A DNA stretch of 64,000 nucleotides, taken from Siphonobacter sp. SORGH_AS_0500. Lineage in GTDB: Bacteria > Bacteroidota > Bacteroidia > Cytophagales > Spirosomataceae. Where the stretch lies: positions 62,001 through 126,000 of the forward strand of contig NZ_NHPP01000010.1 in the NCBI RefSeq assembly GCF_002838835.1, read 5' to 3'. The position numbers and the translations under genes were made by a program. A model generated the notes under the pieces. The model was given only the letters and a program-made list of their open reading frames with translations. It was not told where the DNA came from and ran no database searches. Shown here piece by piece: positions 36,541 through 44,781 of the stretch; the stretch's first letter is position 1, and each line of letters starts with the position of its first letter.

Positions 36541-37740
36541 TCAAAAACGTTTGAGTGCCATTTCAGATACGGTCAACCCAATGGATAAGGAGGAGGTGGC
36601 CGCCGGGGAAGGGGCATTGAGTACATTAATCACCTTAGCGTCTTCCAGAATTGAGAAATCATCGAGCAGACCACCCGTTCGGTCACAAGCCTGAGCTCGC
36701 ACGCCCGCACCACCGGGAATGAGATCGTTTTCCTGAATATCGGGGATCAACTCTTGTAACGCTTTCGTGAAAGCCGCTTTCGAGAAGCTTCGATACATTT
36801 CTCCCAGGCCCGTTTGCCAGTATTTAGCGGCTACTTTCTGAAAGCCCGGCCAGGAAAAGGTTTCGTAGAGTTCCTTAAAATCAATATCTAACTTTTTATA
36901 CCCTTCGCGGCGGAAAGCCAGCACGGCATTAGGCCCTGCTTCCACACCACCGCCAATCATGCGGGTAAAGTGAACGCCGAGGAAGGGGAAATTCGGATCA
37001 GGAACGGGGTAAATCAAATTACGCACCAGATGCTCGCGTTCGGGTTTTAACTGGTAATACTCACCACGAAAGGGGGTAATGCGAACGTTAACGGGCTGAT
37101 CCTGACTAAACTGAGCGACTTTATCCGAATACAAACCTGCACAGTTAATAACGAGTTTGGTCTCGTAAGAAGCTTTTTCGGTCTTGACGATACTAATGGT
37201 TGAGCCCTTGGTGATACCAATGACTTTTTCACTGAGGTGAATTTGCCCGCCTAAGGCCTGAAATTTTTCGGCGTATTTTTCAGTAACTGTTTTATAATCA
37301 ATAATTCCCGTGTAAGGAACTTCCATGGCTGCTACGCCGGAAACGTAAGGCTCAATTTCCTTCATTTCACCCAGACTGATCTTGCGAATCTTGGTGAGAC
37401 CGTTCTGTTGCCCGCGATCATAAAGGTTGTTAAGCAAAGGGATTTGCTCATTTTTAGTCGCTACAACGATCTTTCCGCAGAGATCAAAGGGGATGCCTTC
37501 TTTGCGGACAAAATCCAGCAGCATATCATACCCCCGGATACAATTGGTAGCTTTCAAACTACCGGGTTTATAATACAATCCCGAGTGAATCACGCCCGAA
37601 TTGTGGCCAGTCTGATGGGCGGCAACGTGATTTTCTTTCTCCAGGAGAAGAATATTCAGATCGTAGCGTTGGCGTTTGAGTTGCAAAGCCGTCGCCAGCC
37701 CCACAATCCCTCCACCAATCAAGGTTATGTCGTAAACCAT
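36541..37740 (-). CDS. lhgO: L-2-hydroxyglutarate oxidase
   Basis: 399 residues of the DAO-type flavoprotein that oxidises L-2-hydroxyglutarate to 2-oxoglutarate. FAD loop DITLIGGGIVGLATALQL (4-21), the signature HQTGHNSGVIHSGLYYKPGSLKA (about 42-64), RITPFRGEYYQLKPE and C-terminal GGAGVRAQACDRTGGLLDDF. Full length. A histidine phosphatase gene lies upstream across an inverted spacer. Confidence 0.93.
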   Translation of the reverse strand: MVYDITLIGGGIVGLATALQLKRQRYDLNILLLEKENHVAAHQTGHNSGVIHSGLYYKPGSLKATNCIRGYDMLLDFVRKEGIPFDLCGKIVVATKNEQIPLLNNLYDRGQQNGLTKIRKISLGEMKEIEPYVSGVAAMEVPYTGIIDYKTVTEKYAEKFQALGGQIHLSEKVIGITKGSTISIVKTEKASYETKLVINCAGLYSDKVAQFSQDQPVNVRITPFRGEYYQLKPEREHLVRNLIYPVPDPNFPFLGVHFTRMIGGGVEAGPNAVLAFRREGYKKLDIDFKELYETFSWPGFQKVAAKYWQTGLGEMYRSFSKAAFTKALQELIPDIQENDLIPGGAGVRAQACDRTGGLLDDFSILEDAKVINVLNAPSPAATSSLSIGLTVSEMALKRF

Positions 37741-37750
37741 GGGAGAAATG

Positions 37751-37829
37751 AGTTGTCAGTTTACGGTTTACAGTTGTCCGTTTTGTTCGTCAGCAATAAC
37801 TGAAAACGGTAGACTGACAACAGTAAACT
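37751..37829. repeat. Inverted spacer between phosphatase and lhgO genes
   Basis: Left arm with gttgtcagtttacggtttac, right arm with actgaaaacggtagactgac. Revcomp of the right arm aligns along the left with few mismatches. Non-coding. Confidence 0.55.
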
Positions 37830-37830
37830 A

Positions 37831-38487
37831 TTAAGAGTTGCTTACTTCAGGTTCCTTTTCGATTCCGGCCAGGTGACGGGTGTCGTTACCGAGTTCGAGG
37901 GTGAAATTACCCGTATTGTAATCGTACCGGATTTTATACAGACACAGATTAGAGTGTTCCCAATGATCCATCTCCGATAAAGGTTCCTTGAATAAATGCG
38001 TTAACAAAATCCGAATAGCCCGACCGTGCATACAAACCAACACCTGCTCTTCTTCAGGACGACTGATGATGTGTTCAATGACGGGAATCTGACGATTGAG
38101 AACACTCAGCGGGCTGTCGCCTCCAATGGCGGATACATCGACGTTGCCAATCCGCCAGTTGTAGATCATACTACGGTAATAGTCGTCTTCGGTGTAATGG
38201 GGCGTTTTACCTTCCATATCTCCCCAGCCAAACTCATTTAAACCCGCATGCTGTTCGTAGGGAATGCCTGCGTCAATGAAGTCCTGAACCGACTGAACCG
38301 TACGTTTAAGAGCCGAAGTATAGATGCGTTGGAAAGGTACTTGCTGGTAAGCTTCATAAAAGGCATGAGCTTGAGCCCGACCGCGGTCGTTCAAATCAGA
38401 GTCAACGCCTGAGCCCTGAACAATTCCTAATCGGTTATATTCCGTTTCTCCGTGCCGTACCAGATAAATTATTTTCAAAGCTGTCAA
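37831..38487 (-). CDS. Histidine phosphatase family protein (phosphoglycerate mutase-like)
   Basis: 218 residues. The phosphohistidine motif LVRHGETEYN is at residues 9-18, with SALKRTVQS, EFGWGDMEGK and the second catalytic His in VLVCMHGRAIRILLTHL near 150. Substrate unknown; the branch includes alpha-ribazole and sugar phosphatases. A minus-strand TACTTTTG box at 38598-38591 may be its promoter. Confidence 0.85.
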   Translation of the reverse strand: MTALKIIYLVRHGETEYNRLGIVQGSGVDSDLNDRGRAQAHAFYEAYQQVPFQRIYTSALKRTVQSVQDFIDAGIPYEQHAGLNEFGWGDMEGKTPHYTEDDYYRSMIYNWRIGNVDVSAIGGDSPLSVLNRQIPVIEHIISRPEEEQVLVCMHGRAIRILLTHLFKEPLSEMDHWEHSNLCLYKIRYDYNTGNFTLELGNDTRHLAGIEKEPEVSNS

Positions 38488-38590
38488 GGGGGTGTAAGGC
38501 CTGAGCCCTAGTTTAAAGTAACGTGGAAATCACTTGCCCAATTGCTAACACTCTTGAGATGAGAACCATCTGCTTTGAGCAAAATTTCCG

Positions 38591-38598
38591 CAAAAGTA
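38591..38598 (-). promoter_or_regulatory. Promoter -7 box for histidine phosphatase
   Basis: TACTTTTG on the minus strand, about 105 bases upstream of the ATG; the -33 element is weak. Confidence 0.35.
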
Positions 38599-38746
38599 CG
38601 GATTATCAAGCGAGTGTCTACCTATGGGCTTGTATAAAATGCTAGTATTTTCAGTGAACGGATGTATTTTTCACGAAAAACGGATCATCCTTATCCTGGA
38701 AAAGTGAACTCTGGTAGGAGTCTAAGCTTTTCATAAGCGTTTGTCT

Positions 38747-39171
38747 ATGATGTTATTTCAAAAACAATTAACACCCGAAGCCCTTAATCGCCTCAATGCC
38801 AGCTCGGCTGCCGGTCACCTGGGGATTGAGTTTACGGAGGTCGGCCCTGATTACCTGATGGCTCGAATGCCGGTGGATCATCGTACCCGGCAACCCTTCG
38901 GCGTACTGCACGGAGGAGCTCGGTATTACTAGCCGAGACGCTGGGAAGCGTAGCGGCCTATGCTAGTATAGGAGAAGGAAAAATAGCCGTAGGGTTGGAC
39001 ATCAATGCCAATCACCTGCGAGCAGTGAAAGAGGGCTTTGTGTATGCGAAAGCCCAGCCCATTCACGTGGGACAAACCACACACGTCTGGGAGATTCGTA
39101 TTACTAACGAAAAAGAGCAGCTCATTTGTATCAGCCGGATTACAATGGCGATTTTAGATCAAAATGGCTAA
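38747..39171 (+). CDS. Hotdog-fold (PaaI-like) thioesterase, frameshifted
   Basis: Starts MMLFQKQLTPEALNRLNA at 38747. GHLGIEFTEVGPDYLMARMPV and the hotdog catalytic region QPFGVLHGGA follow, then the frame stops at 38932. One missing T near 38920 restores SVLLAETLGSVAAYASIGEG, VGLDINANHLRAVKEGFVYA and ITMAILDQNG with the stop at 39169-39171, total ~141 residues, normal for 4HBT thioesterases such as MenI/PaaI. It hydrolyses acyl- or aryl-CoA. Probably a base error. Confidence 0.82.
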
Positions 39172-39213
39172 GAAAACGTTTGCTTTATGACCTATTTTAA
39201 CTCCGCATTGCAT

Positions 39214-39303
39214 ACGGGGCTATTCATAATTTAACCCCGATGGGGTTATGCAAAAAACAGCAAAAATCAAACTTCATGAAAGTTCGAAACTTTCATGAAG
39301 TTT
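39214..39303. repeat. REP-like module and perfect 16-base hairpin
   Basis: 39214-39248: acggggctattcataa then aaccccgatggggtt, the same module as 25231-25267. 39269-39303: a 16-base perfect hairpin (aaacttcatgaaagtt / aactttcatgaagttt) with a 3-base loop. Both are non-coding and lie between convergent genes. Confidence 0.7.
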
Positions 39304-39349
39304 GGTAAACAACTAACAACCGCAGCCGCTAACAACTAACAACAATAAC

Positions 39350-40270
39350 CTAAAGCTTCTTAATCCGTTCCTCCAGTTGATCGGGCGTCATTTTTACTTT
39401 ATCGGGATGTTTTTTAAGCCAATCGCGGAAGGTTTGGATAATGGCAGCCGACCACTTCATATCGATTTCTCCGGGCGTGTATTTACCTTCCCGTAGCATC
39501 TGATGGCCAAAATCATCCTGAAGGGCAATCCACTCCGAGGAAGTAATGACCTTCTCGGCCAGGTGAGCGGGAATGAATATTACCCCTTCGGTTTTTCCTA
39601 AGATCAAATCCCCCGGTAATACGGTGGCCCGGCCAATGCGGATGGGATAATTGATGCCCGTCATGAGCATATCCTTAATGAACGAAGGATCAAACCCACG
39701 AACAAAGCCAGTAAAACCCTGAATGGCTTCCAGTCCTTCCAGGTCCCGAACGCTGCCGTCGAATACGACGCCCGTTTTCGATTTAGCATAAATGGAGTTA
39801 CCCAAATTATCACCAATGAGGGTTCCGTCCACTAGTTTTCCATACCCATCTGCTACGTATACATCATTCTCATTAAGCTGGTCGATGGGCCAGGAGTTAG
39901 GAGCCCCTTTCCGGTTTTCGGCTTTACCTTTTTCCTTGATAGGGTTTTCCATATCGGGGCGGGCGGGCATGTATTGAGCCGTTAATACCCGTCCGGCTAA
40001 TACCTGACCAGCATTAATCCGCATCCAGCCCGCTTCGAATTGGTTGGTATAGCCTTCACTGCGAAGTACACCCCAGGCTTCTTCCAGAGAAATGGTTTTG
40101 AGTCGTTTCACCAGATCATCGGAGACTCTGGGCCTGCCATCGGGAAAGCGTTCGCCTTTGTACTGAGAGGTATAGGTTTGAATAAGCTCTTTGGGAGCAT
40201 TAATCTGCTGGGCGGAAACCGCCAGGGTAACGGCCCAGAAGGCGGTTACCAGAAAGCTGACACGAATCAT
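39350..40270 (-). CDS. RraA-like aldolase/decarboxylase family protein, exported
   Basis: 306 residues with a signal peptide (MIRVSFLVTAFWAVTLAVSAQQ). RraA-like/HMG-aldolase fold (formerly 'dimethylmenaquinone methyltransferase'): DVYVADGYGKLVDGTLIGDN, GVVFDGSVRDLEGLEAIQGF (Arg-Asp active-site pair) and TVLPGDLILGKTEGVIFIP. Relatives cleave hydroxy-oxo acids to pyruvate. Its neighbours are a BASS-type transporter and an enolase-superfamily enzyme, suggesting catabolism of a sugar acid or aromatic ring product, although a periplasmic location is unusual. TACCTCTAAA lies 13 bases before the ATG. Confidence 0.82.
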   Translation of the reverse strand: MIRVSFLVTAFWAVTLAVSAQQINAPKELIQTYTSQYKGERFPDGRPRVSDDLVKRLKTISLEEAWGVLRSEGYTNQFEAGWMRINAGQVLAGRVLTAQYMPARPDMENPIKEKGKAENRKGAPNSWPIDQLNENDVYVADGYGKLVDGTLIGDNLGNSIYAKSKTGVVFDGSVRDLEGLEAIQGFTGFVRGFDPSFIKDMLMTGINYPIRIGRATVLPGDLILGKTEGVIFIPAHLAEKVITSSEWIALQDDFGHQMLREGKYTPGEIDMKWSAAIIQTFRDWLKKHPDKVKMTPDQLEERIKKL

Positions 40271-40312
40271 AAGTACGATAGAATTTAGAGGTATGTAAAA
40301 GGTAATCAGGCA

Positions 40313-41611
40313 TTAAGAAGCAATAGGCGAAGGCTGGGATTCTACGGGTTCTTCTTCCCGGGGCGGCTTGGTTCGCCACCAGTTCGCCAGCATGGATCCC
40401 GTGGTGTTCATTAACGGACCAAACACGGCGGGAGCCAGTCCCGTAGTTGCCAGTTGGCCCATCTGAAGGGCCAAACCCGAGGCCATCCCTGCGTTTTGCA
40501 TGCCAACTTCAAAAGCCACCGAACGGCTGGATTGCTCGCTAAGTCCCACGAGTCGGCAGCTCCAGTAACCCAAAAAATAACCCAGGGTATTATGCAGAAA
40601 ACAGGCCAGTACCAGAATCAGCCCTACCTGCAAAAGACTTTGCTGACCAGCGGCGGTAATCACCACAATAATAGTGGTAATACCCGCCATGGAAAGTGAA
40701 GAAAGAACCCGATCCATGATTTCCCGTTTTCCACCCGCCAATCGCTGAAAAAGCCAGCCGCCCAATAGGGGCATTCCAATGAACCAGAAGCAATTCCAGC
40801 CTACGGTTTCGGCGAAATTGGTAGCTCCTTCCTGAAGGGCGATGGTGTTTTTCAGCAGAATAATTCCCAGATAAACTGCAATCTGGATTATAATACTCCG
40901 CTGGCTTTGGCCGGGATAGGCCAGGGCATTAAACAAAAGACCCGCTACGATGGGGAGAATGGTAATATTAAAAATCTCCATTACCATTTTCCAGAAATCA
41001 ACGGGTAAGAAAGCTCCCGCCAGCACTTGTAATAAAGCAGGCGTTAATACCGGAGAAAGTAGCGTAGAGAAAGCCGTTACCGTAACCGATAGAGGAACAT
41101 TGGCCCGGGCAATATAAGCCATGACGTTGGAAGCCAGTCCACTGGGCGAGCAGCCTACCAGAATAATGCCCGTTGCAATTTCGGGGGGCAATGGAAAGGA
41201 AACAGCCAGCAAAAAGCCTACGCTGGGCATAATCAGGTAATGACTGGCAATACCCACCAATACGCCTTTAGGGTTCTTGGCAATACCCGCAAAATCCTCC
41301 AGACTTGACTGTGACCCCATGCCGAACATAATGATTTGAAGCAGGGGAATGATGAGTCGTTTTAATTCAAAATCACCCCATTTCAAAAACCATTGCGGCT
41401 GATACATGGCTACGGAAACGGCTGATAGAATCAGAACGGTGTAACTAAGACTTGAGGTAGCGGGGGATCGTTTAACCCCCAACGCTAGCAGCAGCAGTCC
41501 CCCAACTACGGGCAGGGCCGTCAACTGGCCCGATCCCGTCAGAAATAAGCCCAAAGCAAGCAATAGGCTTATTCCGCTCAGGATCAGAGCGAAAGTGAAT
41601 AACTTTTTCAT
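40313..41611 (-). CDS. BASS-type (bile acid:sodium symporter) family transporter
   Basis: 432 residues with about ten membrane helices; two extra N-terminal helices precede the usual BASS core. Sodium-site signatures: GIILVGCSPSGLASNVMAYIA and EVGMQNAGMASGLALQMG. Related proteins carry 2-oxo acids, pantothenate or bile acids. It lies 42 bases upstream of the RraA-like gene on the same strand and divergent from the enolase-like gene, so it probably imports their substrate. Confidence 0.88.
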   Translation of the reverse strand: MKKLFTFALILSGISLLLALGLFLTGSGQLTALPVVGGLLLLALGVKRSPATSSLSYTVLILSAVSVAMYQPQWFLKWGDFELKRLIIPLLQIIMFGMGSQSSLEDFAGIAKNPKGVLVGIASHYLIMPSVGFLLAVSFPLPPEIATGIILVGCSPSGLASNVMAYIARANVPLSVTVTAFSTLLSPVLTPALLQVLAGAFLPVDFWKMVMEIFNITILPIVAGLLFNALAYPGQSQRSIIIQIAVYLGIILLKNTIALQEGATNFAETVGWNCFWFIGMPLLGGWLFQRLAGGKREIMDRVLSSLSMAGITTIIVVITAAGQQSLLQVGLILVLACFLHNTLGYFLGYWSCRLVGLSEQSSRSVAFEVGMQNAGMASGLALQMGQLATTGLAPAVFGPLMNTTGSMLANWWRTKPPREEEPVESQPSPIAS

Positions 41612-41618
41612 AGATAAT

Positions 41619-41749
41619 GTTTAGAGGTAAAAATCTTCCCTGAGCTTAGTAAGAATTAAGATTACACAGGAATTACTGCAAAAAAAGACAATTTTTTCTT
41701 GGATAAGATGTATTGTGTGTAACTTTTCGTCGAAAAATTACCTCTAAAC
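41619..41749. promoter_or_regulatory. Divergent intergenic region with mirrored TTACCTCTAAAC motif
   Basis: The 12-base word TTACCTCTAAAC precedes both divergent genes in the sense direction: 41738-41749 (plus) and 41630-41619 (minus), 13 and 7 bases before the ATGs. The RraA-like gene has TACCTCTAAA at 40293-40284. Similar TTACTTCTAAAC precedes the genes at 34672 and 61225. A 5'-leader element or operator is possible. Confidence 0.5.
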
Positions 41750-41762
41750 TTTATAAAGTACT

Positions 41763-43220
41763 ATGAAAAACATTTTCGACCGCTTCAAGCAGCCGGCCCG
41801 GTCGGCTGTTTCCCCGCCTGAAACGTCACCAGGAGCCGACCGTCGGGGATTTATGAAAAAAGCAGCTCTCGGAGGATTAGCTCTAGGCTTACGTTTCGAC
41901 AATCACATTGAAGAGGAGATGGAGTACATCACCCAGAAAGTCAAGCGGGCTTCTAAACCTTCGGAGCTAAAGATTACCGATTTACGCATTGCTCATTTGC
42001 AGGGGGTGCCTTTCAGTAGCCCTGTCATTCGTATCGAAACCAATCAGGGATTAGTAGGATGGGGAGAAGTTCGCGACGGCGGTAGCCCCAAATACGCTTT
42101 AATGCTAAAAAGCCGTCTGCTGGGTAAAAACCCCTGTAACGTCGAGCAACTGTTCAAGATGATTCGGCCCTTTGGCAATCATGGACGGGCGGCGGGCGGA
42201 GTTTGCGGAGTAGAAATGGCCCTTTGGGATTTGGCAGGTAAGGCTTATAACGTACCTGTCTATCAAATGCTGGGTGGAAAGTATCGCGATGAAATCCGGC
42301 TTTATGCGGATACCCCCGAAGTGGATGATCCAAAAGCTTTTGGCAAAAAACTCAAGGAAACCCGGCTGGATCGGGGTTATACTTGGCTAAAGATGGACTT
42401 CGGCATTGGACTGCTGGCCGATAAACCCGAAATGCTGATTGGAGCGGGTCTGTGGGATATTAAGAATCAGTACGGAAACAGTAAAATAGGTCGGGTAGGT
42501 AGTTATGGACTAACCAAACATCCCTTTACCCGGGTGCAGGTGACGGAAAAAGGCATTCAGTACATTGCTGATTACGTGGAAAAGGTGCGTAGTGTAGTAG
42601 GTTATGATATTCCTATCTCAGCCGATCACTTCGGTCATTTTGATGTAAATACAGCCATTCGCATTGGAAAAGCAGTGGAAAAATATCAACTGGCTTGGCT
42701 GGAAGATCTAGTTCCCTGGTTTTATCACGACCAGTGGCGGCAGATTACCGAAGCCATCGAAACGCCGACACTCACGGGCGAGGATATTTTCGGTAAAGAA
42801 GAATTCATCAAGCTCATTGATGCCAAAGCCGTGGATATCATTCACCCAGATCTGGCGTCGTCAGGCGGCATTCTGGAAACCAAGAAAATTGGGGATTATG
42901 CTGAAGAACGCGGCATTCCTATGGCCATGCACTTTGCCGGAACACCCATTTGTATGATGGCTAATGTGCATTGTGCGGCAGCTACGCAGAATTTTATTGC
43001 TCTGGAGCACCACGGCGTGGATGTAGTGGGCTGGGAGGATCTGGTGACGGGTATTGATAAACCCTTTACCAATGGTTTCGTAAAAGTTCCTGACAAACCC
43101 GGATTGGGGGTGGAATTTAACGAGGACTTTGCCAAGAAGTTTCTCAAAAAAGGCGAGCAGTGGTTTGCCCCAACGGAGGCCTGGAATACTCCAGACTCCT
43201 GGGATCGGGACTGGAGTTAA
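41763..43220 (+). CDS. Mandelate racemase/muconate lactonizing (enolase superfamily) enzyme, Tat-exported
   Basis: 485 residues. Tat signal region RRGFMKKAALGGLALG (about 27-42) follows a charged N-terminus. Enolase-superfamily barrel: VEMALWDLAGKAYNVPVYQMLGG, TWLKMDFGIG, metal ligands in PISADHFGHF, LAWLEDL and TLTGEDIF, and acid/base residues near MAMHFAGTP and ALEHHG. This family racemises or dehydrates sugar acids. A Tat signal implies folded export, matching the exported RraA-like protein across the divergent promoter. Confidence 0.85.
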   Translation: MKNIFDRFKQPARSAVSPPETSPGADRRGFMKKAALGGLALGLRFDNHIEEEMEYITQKVKRASKPSELKITDLRIAHLQGVPFSSPVIRIETNQGLVGWGEVRDGGSPKYALMLKSRLLGKNPCNVEQLFKMIRPFGNHGRAAGGVCGVEMALWDLAGKAYNVPVYQMLGGKYRDEIRLYADTPEVDDPKAFGKKLKETRLDRGYTWLKMDFGIGLLADKPEMLIGAGLWDIKNQYGNSKIGRVGSYGLTKHPFTRVQVTEKGIQYIADYVEKVRSVVGYDIPISADHFGHFDVNTAIRIGKAVEKYQLAWLEDLVPWFYHDQWRQITEAIETPTLTGEDIFGKEEFIKLIDAKAVDIIHPDLASSGGILETKKIGDYAEERGIPMAMHFAGTPICMMANVHCAAATQNFIALEHHGVDVVGWEDLVTGIDKPFTNGFVKVPDKPGLGVEFNEDFAKKFLKKGEQWFAPTEAWNTPDSWDRDWS

Positions 43221-43238
43221 TGCGATGATTTAATCAAC

Positions 43239-43277
43239 ATTTCGTGGTCATCTTTTCTTTAAAGTTGACCACGAAAT
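43239..43277 (+). terminator. Hairpin after enolase-family gene
   Basis: 12-base perfect arms (atttcgtggtca / tgaccacgaaat) with a 15-base T-rich loop, 18 bases after the stop; there is no T-run after the stem, so termination is likely but not certain. Confidence 0.55.
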
Positions 43278-43295
43278 CTATCCAACTCAATATGT

Positions 43296-43882
43296 ATGAC
43301 CGTTTCTACTCAGTCTGACCTGGAGCTTTGGAATGCCTTTCGCCGGGGAGATCTCCAGGCGTATGAAGCCATCTATCGCCGCTACGCTCCAGCTCTTTTT
43401 TCCTATGGTAAACGCCTTACTTCGGATTACGATCTGGTCAGGGATGTGATTCAGGACGTATTCGTAGAAATCTGGCAGCGAAGAGAAACTCTTACCGATT
43501 TACAAACCATCAAGTTTTACTTATTTCGAGTCCTGAGAAATGCTCTTTCCAGAAATCGGAAGCATTTAATGGATGAAGAGCCGCTGGAATGGGGAGCTCT
43601 CTGGTCGCCGGAAACCTGGCTTCCTTCCGTAGAATACACCATTACCGAAGAGGAAGATCGCCAACAACAACTCAACCGGCTTCGGCAGGGGCTCAGTAAG
43701 CTTCCCGAACGACAACGCGAAGCATTAATGCTGGCTTTTTTGATAACCTTTCCAACGAGGAAATCGGCCACATCATGGGTATCCATGTGCAGTCCGTAAC
43801 CAATCATATCAGTCGGGCTCTCCATTTTCTCAAAGATGTAGTGGTAAGTGGTATCCTGACCGTATTGTTGGCGGGCTACTAA
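43296..43882 (+). CDS. ECF sigma-70 factor, frameshifted
   Basis: Region 2 is intact (YEAIYRRYAPALFSYGKRL, VRDVIQDVFVEIWQRRETL, FYLFRVLRNALSRNRK) and region 4 begins at LPERQREALMLAF. The frame then stops at 43799. Adding one T to a six-T run at 43735-43741 restores FDNLSNEEIGHIMGIHVQSV and TNHISRALHFLKD, ending at 43880-43882, ~194 residues. FecI-like type, normally paired with FecR, yet no FecR gene is adjacent. Confidence 0.85.
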
Positions 43883-43904
43883 AAAAGCCCCCAAAAGAGG
43901 GGGC
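43881..43904 (-). terminator. A-run plus gccccc/gggggc hairpin after ECF gene
   Basis: Stem gccccc (43887-43892) / gggggc (43899-43904) with an A-run on its 5' side, so the T-run is on the minus strand. It would stop antisense transcription; on the plus strand it is just a hairpin 4 bases after the ECF stop. Confidence 0.4.
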
Positions 43905-44430
43905 CTATGATTGAAGGTAGAATGATGAGCCTTTGGAAAGGCTGTTTGCAAAAAAAGAAAGGAAAAACAGAAATTTGTTAAATCGTGATAAACGGCATAT
44001 TTCAGGTTTCTACTTAAGAATAAAAAGACTGACGGAATTACGTACGCCTGTAAATTTTGTTAATCCTTCTGGGGTAAACCTTCTACATGTACGGTAAATC
44101 CAGGAAGGATGGTTTTTCTGAATCTTAAAAAATTACATCTTTCCTCAGGGGCTATGAGCAGAAAGGCAATCCATTTTCTTACTTCTTTAGAGGTGATAAA
44201 CGGACTGGCGGAAACTTCTCAGTTTGACCTTAGACCCGGTTTTACATCAAACTCAGAAGTTTAGTGAGACTACTAAAAAGGTAGCGACGCCCTTCTCAAT
44301 GCTGATGCAAAACTAATACTTAGTATTATCCTAGTGTAATGCGAATTTTATAAAATTGTGAAGCCGTTTTTAATAAAATGACAATAGAATGTGGTAGGCA
44401 TAAATAAAGGCAAAATTTTGTTTCTTTTTT
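43905..44430. other. Gene-free region before the ilv leader
   Basis: 526 bases with no plausible frame on either strand and no clear gene remnant. The ilv promoter begins at its end. Confidence 0.4.
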
Positions 44431-44463
44431 TTTGGATTTGAAAAATAGAAGCCTTTACCTTTG
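44431..44463 (+). promoter_or_regulatory. Promoter of ilv operon
   Basis: TTTG (44431-44434), 21-base spacer, TACCTTTG (44456-44463), matching the Bacteroidetes consensus. Predicted transcription start near 44469, about 34 bases before the leader peptide ATG. Confidence 0.7.
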
Positions 44464-44502
44464 CGATATGCCAACCCAAAAAGTGGCAAAATTCAATTCC
44501 TG

Positions 44503-44568
44503 ATGATCCGATTTGTTTCAAATATTCTCGTGATTATTATTCTCGTACTCATCCGACAATCCGTGTGA
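44503..44568 (+). CDS. ilv leader peptide (attenuator)
   Basis: A 21-codon open frame, MIRFVSNILVIIILVLIRQSV. 13 of 21 residues are Ile, Leu or Val, with ten in a row at positions 8-17. It begins about 34 bases after the predicted transcript start. Its TGA stop lies inside the antiterminator arm (44564-44576) of a terminator that follows. This is the pattern of ribosome-mediated attenuation of ilv operons in enterics: low charged Ile/Leu/Val tRNA stalls the ribosome in the run and frees the antiterminator. It is too short for routine gene calling. The translation and structure are seen; the mechanism is inferred. Confidence 0.82.
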   Translation: MIRFVSNILVIIILVLIRQSV

Positions 44569-44624
44569 GACAGGTTGATATTCACCTTGAAAGACCTTTC
44601 TCACATCCCGAGAAAGGTCTTTTT
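44564..44624 (+). promoter_or_regulatory. ilv attenuator: antiterminator and terminator stems
   Basis: Arm A 44564-44576 (tgtgagacaggtt) can pair with arm B 44593-44605 (gacctttctcaca): 11 Watson-Crick pairs, one G-U and one C-U mismatch. Arm B also pairs with C 44610-44619 (gagaaaggtc), a 10-base perfect stem extended by three A-T pairs and followed by T residues: a rho-independent terminator 158 bases before ilvD. The two pairings exclude each other. Confidence 0.8.
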
Positions 44625-44781
44625 GTTATCTGGTCATCCCCGTCTTAGAATAAGGCAAGATTTGTTTGATTAGTACAATTTTTGATCGATTTATATATTC
44701 CATCAACGGATGACTACAGAGGAGTTTAGCTCTGATTGCATGCTTGGCTCTTTTGCTGATTTCGCTTAACAACGAGTTGAT

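Noticed and set aside
43881..43904. Terminator for the lone ECF sigma gene
   Set aside because: The T-run is on the minus strand; on the sense strand the hairpin is not followed by T. Listed only as a hairpin.
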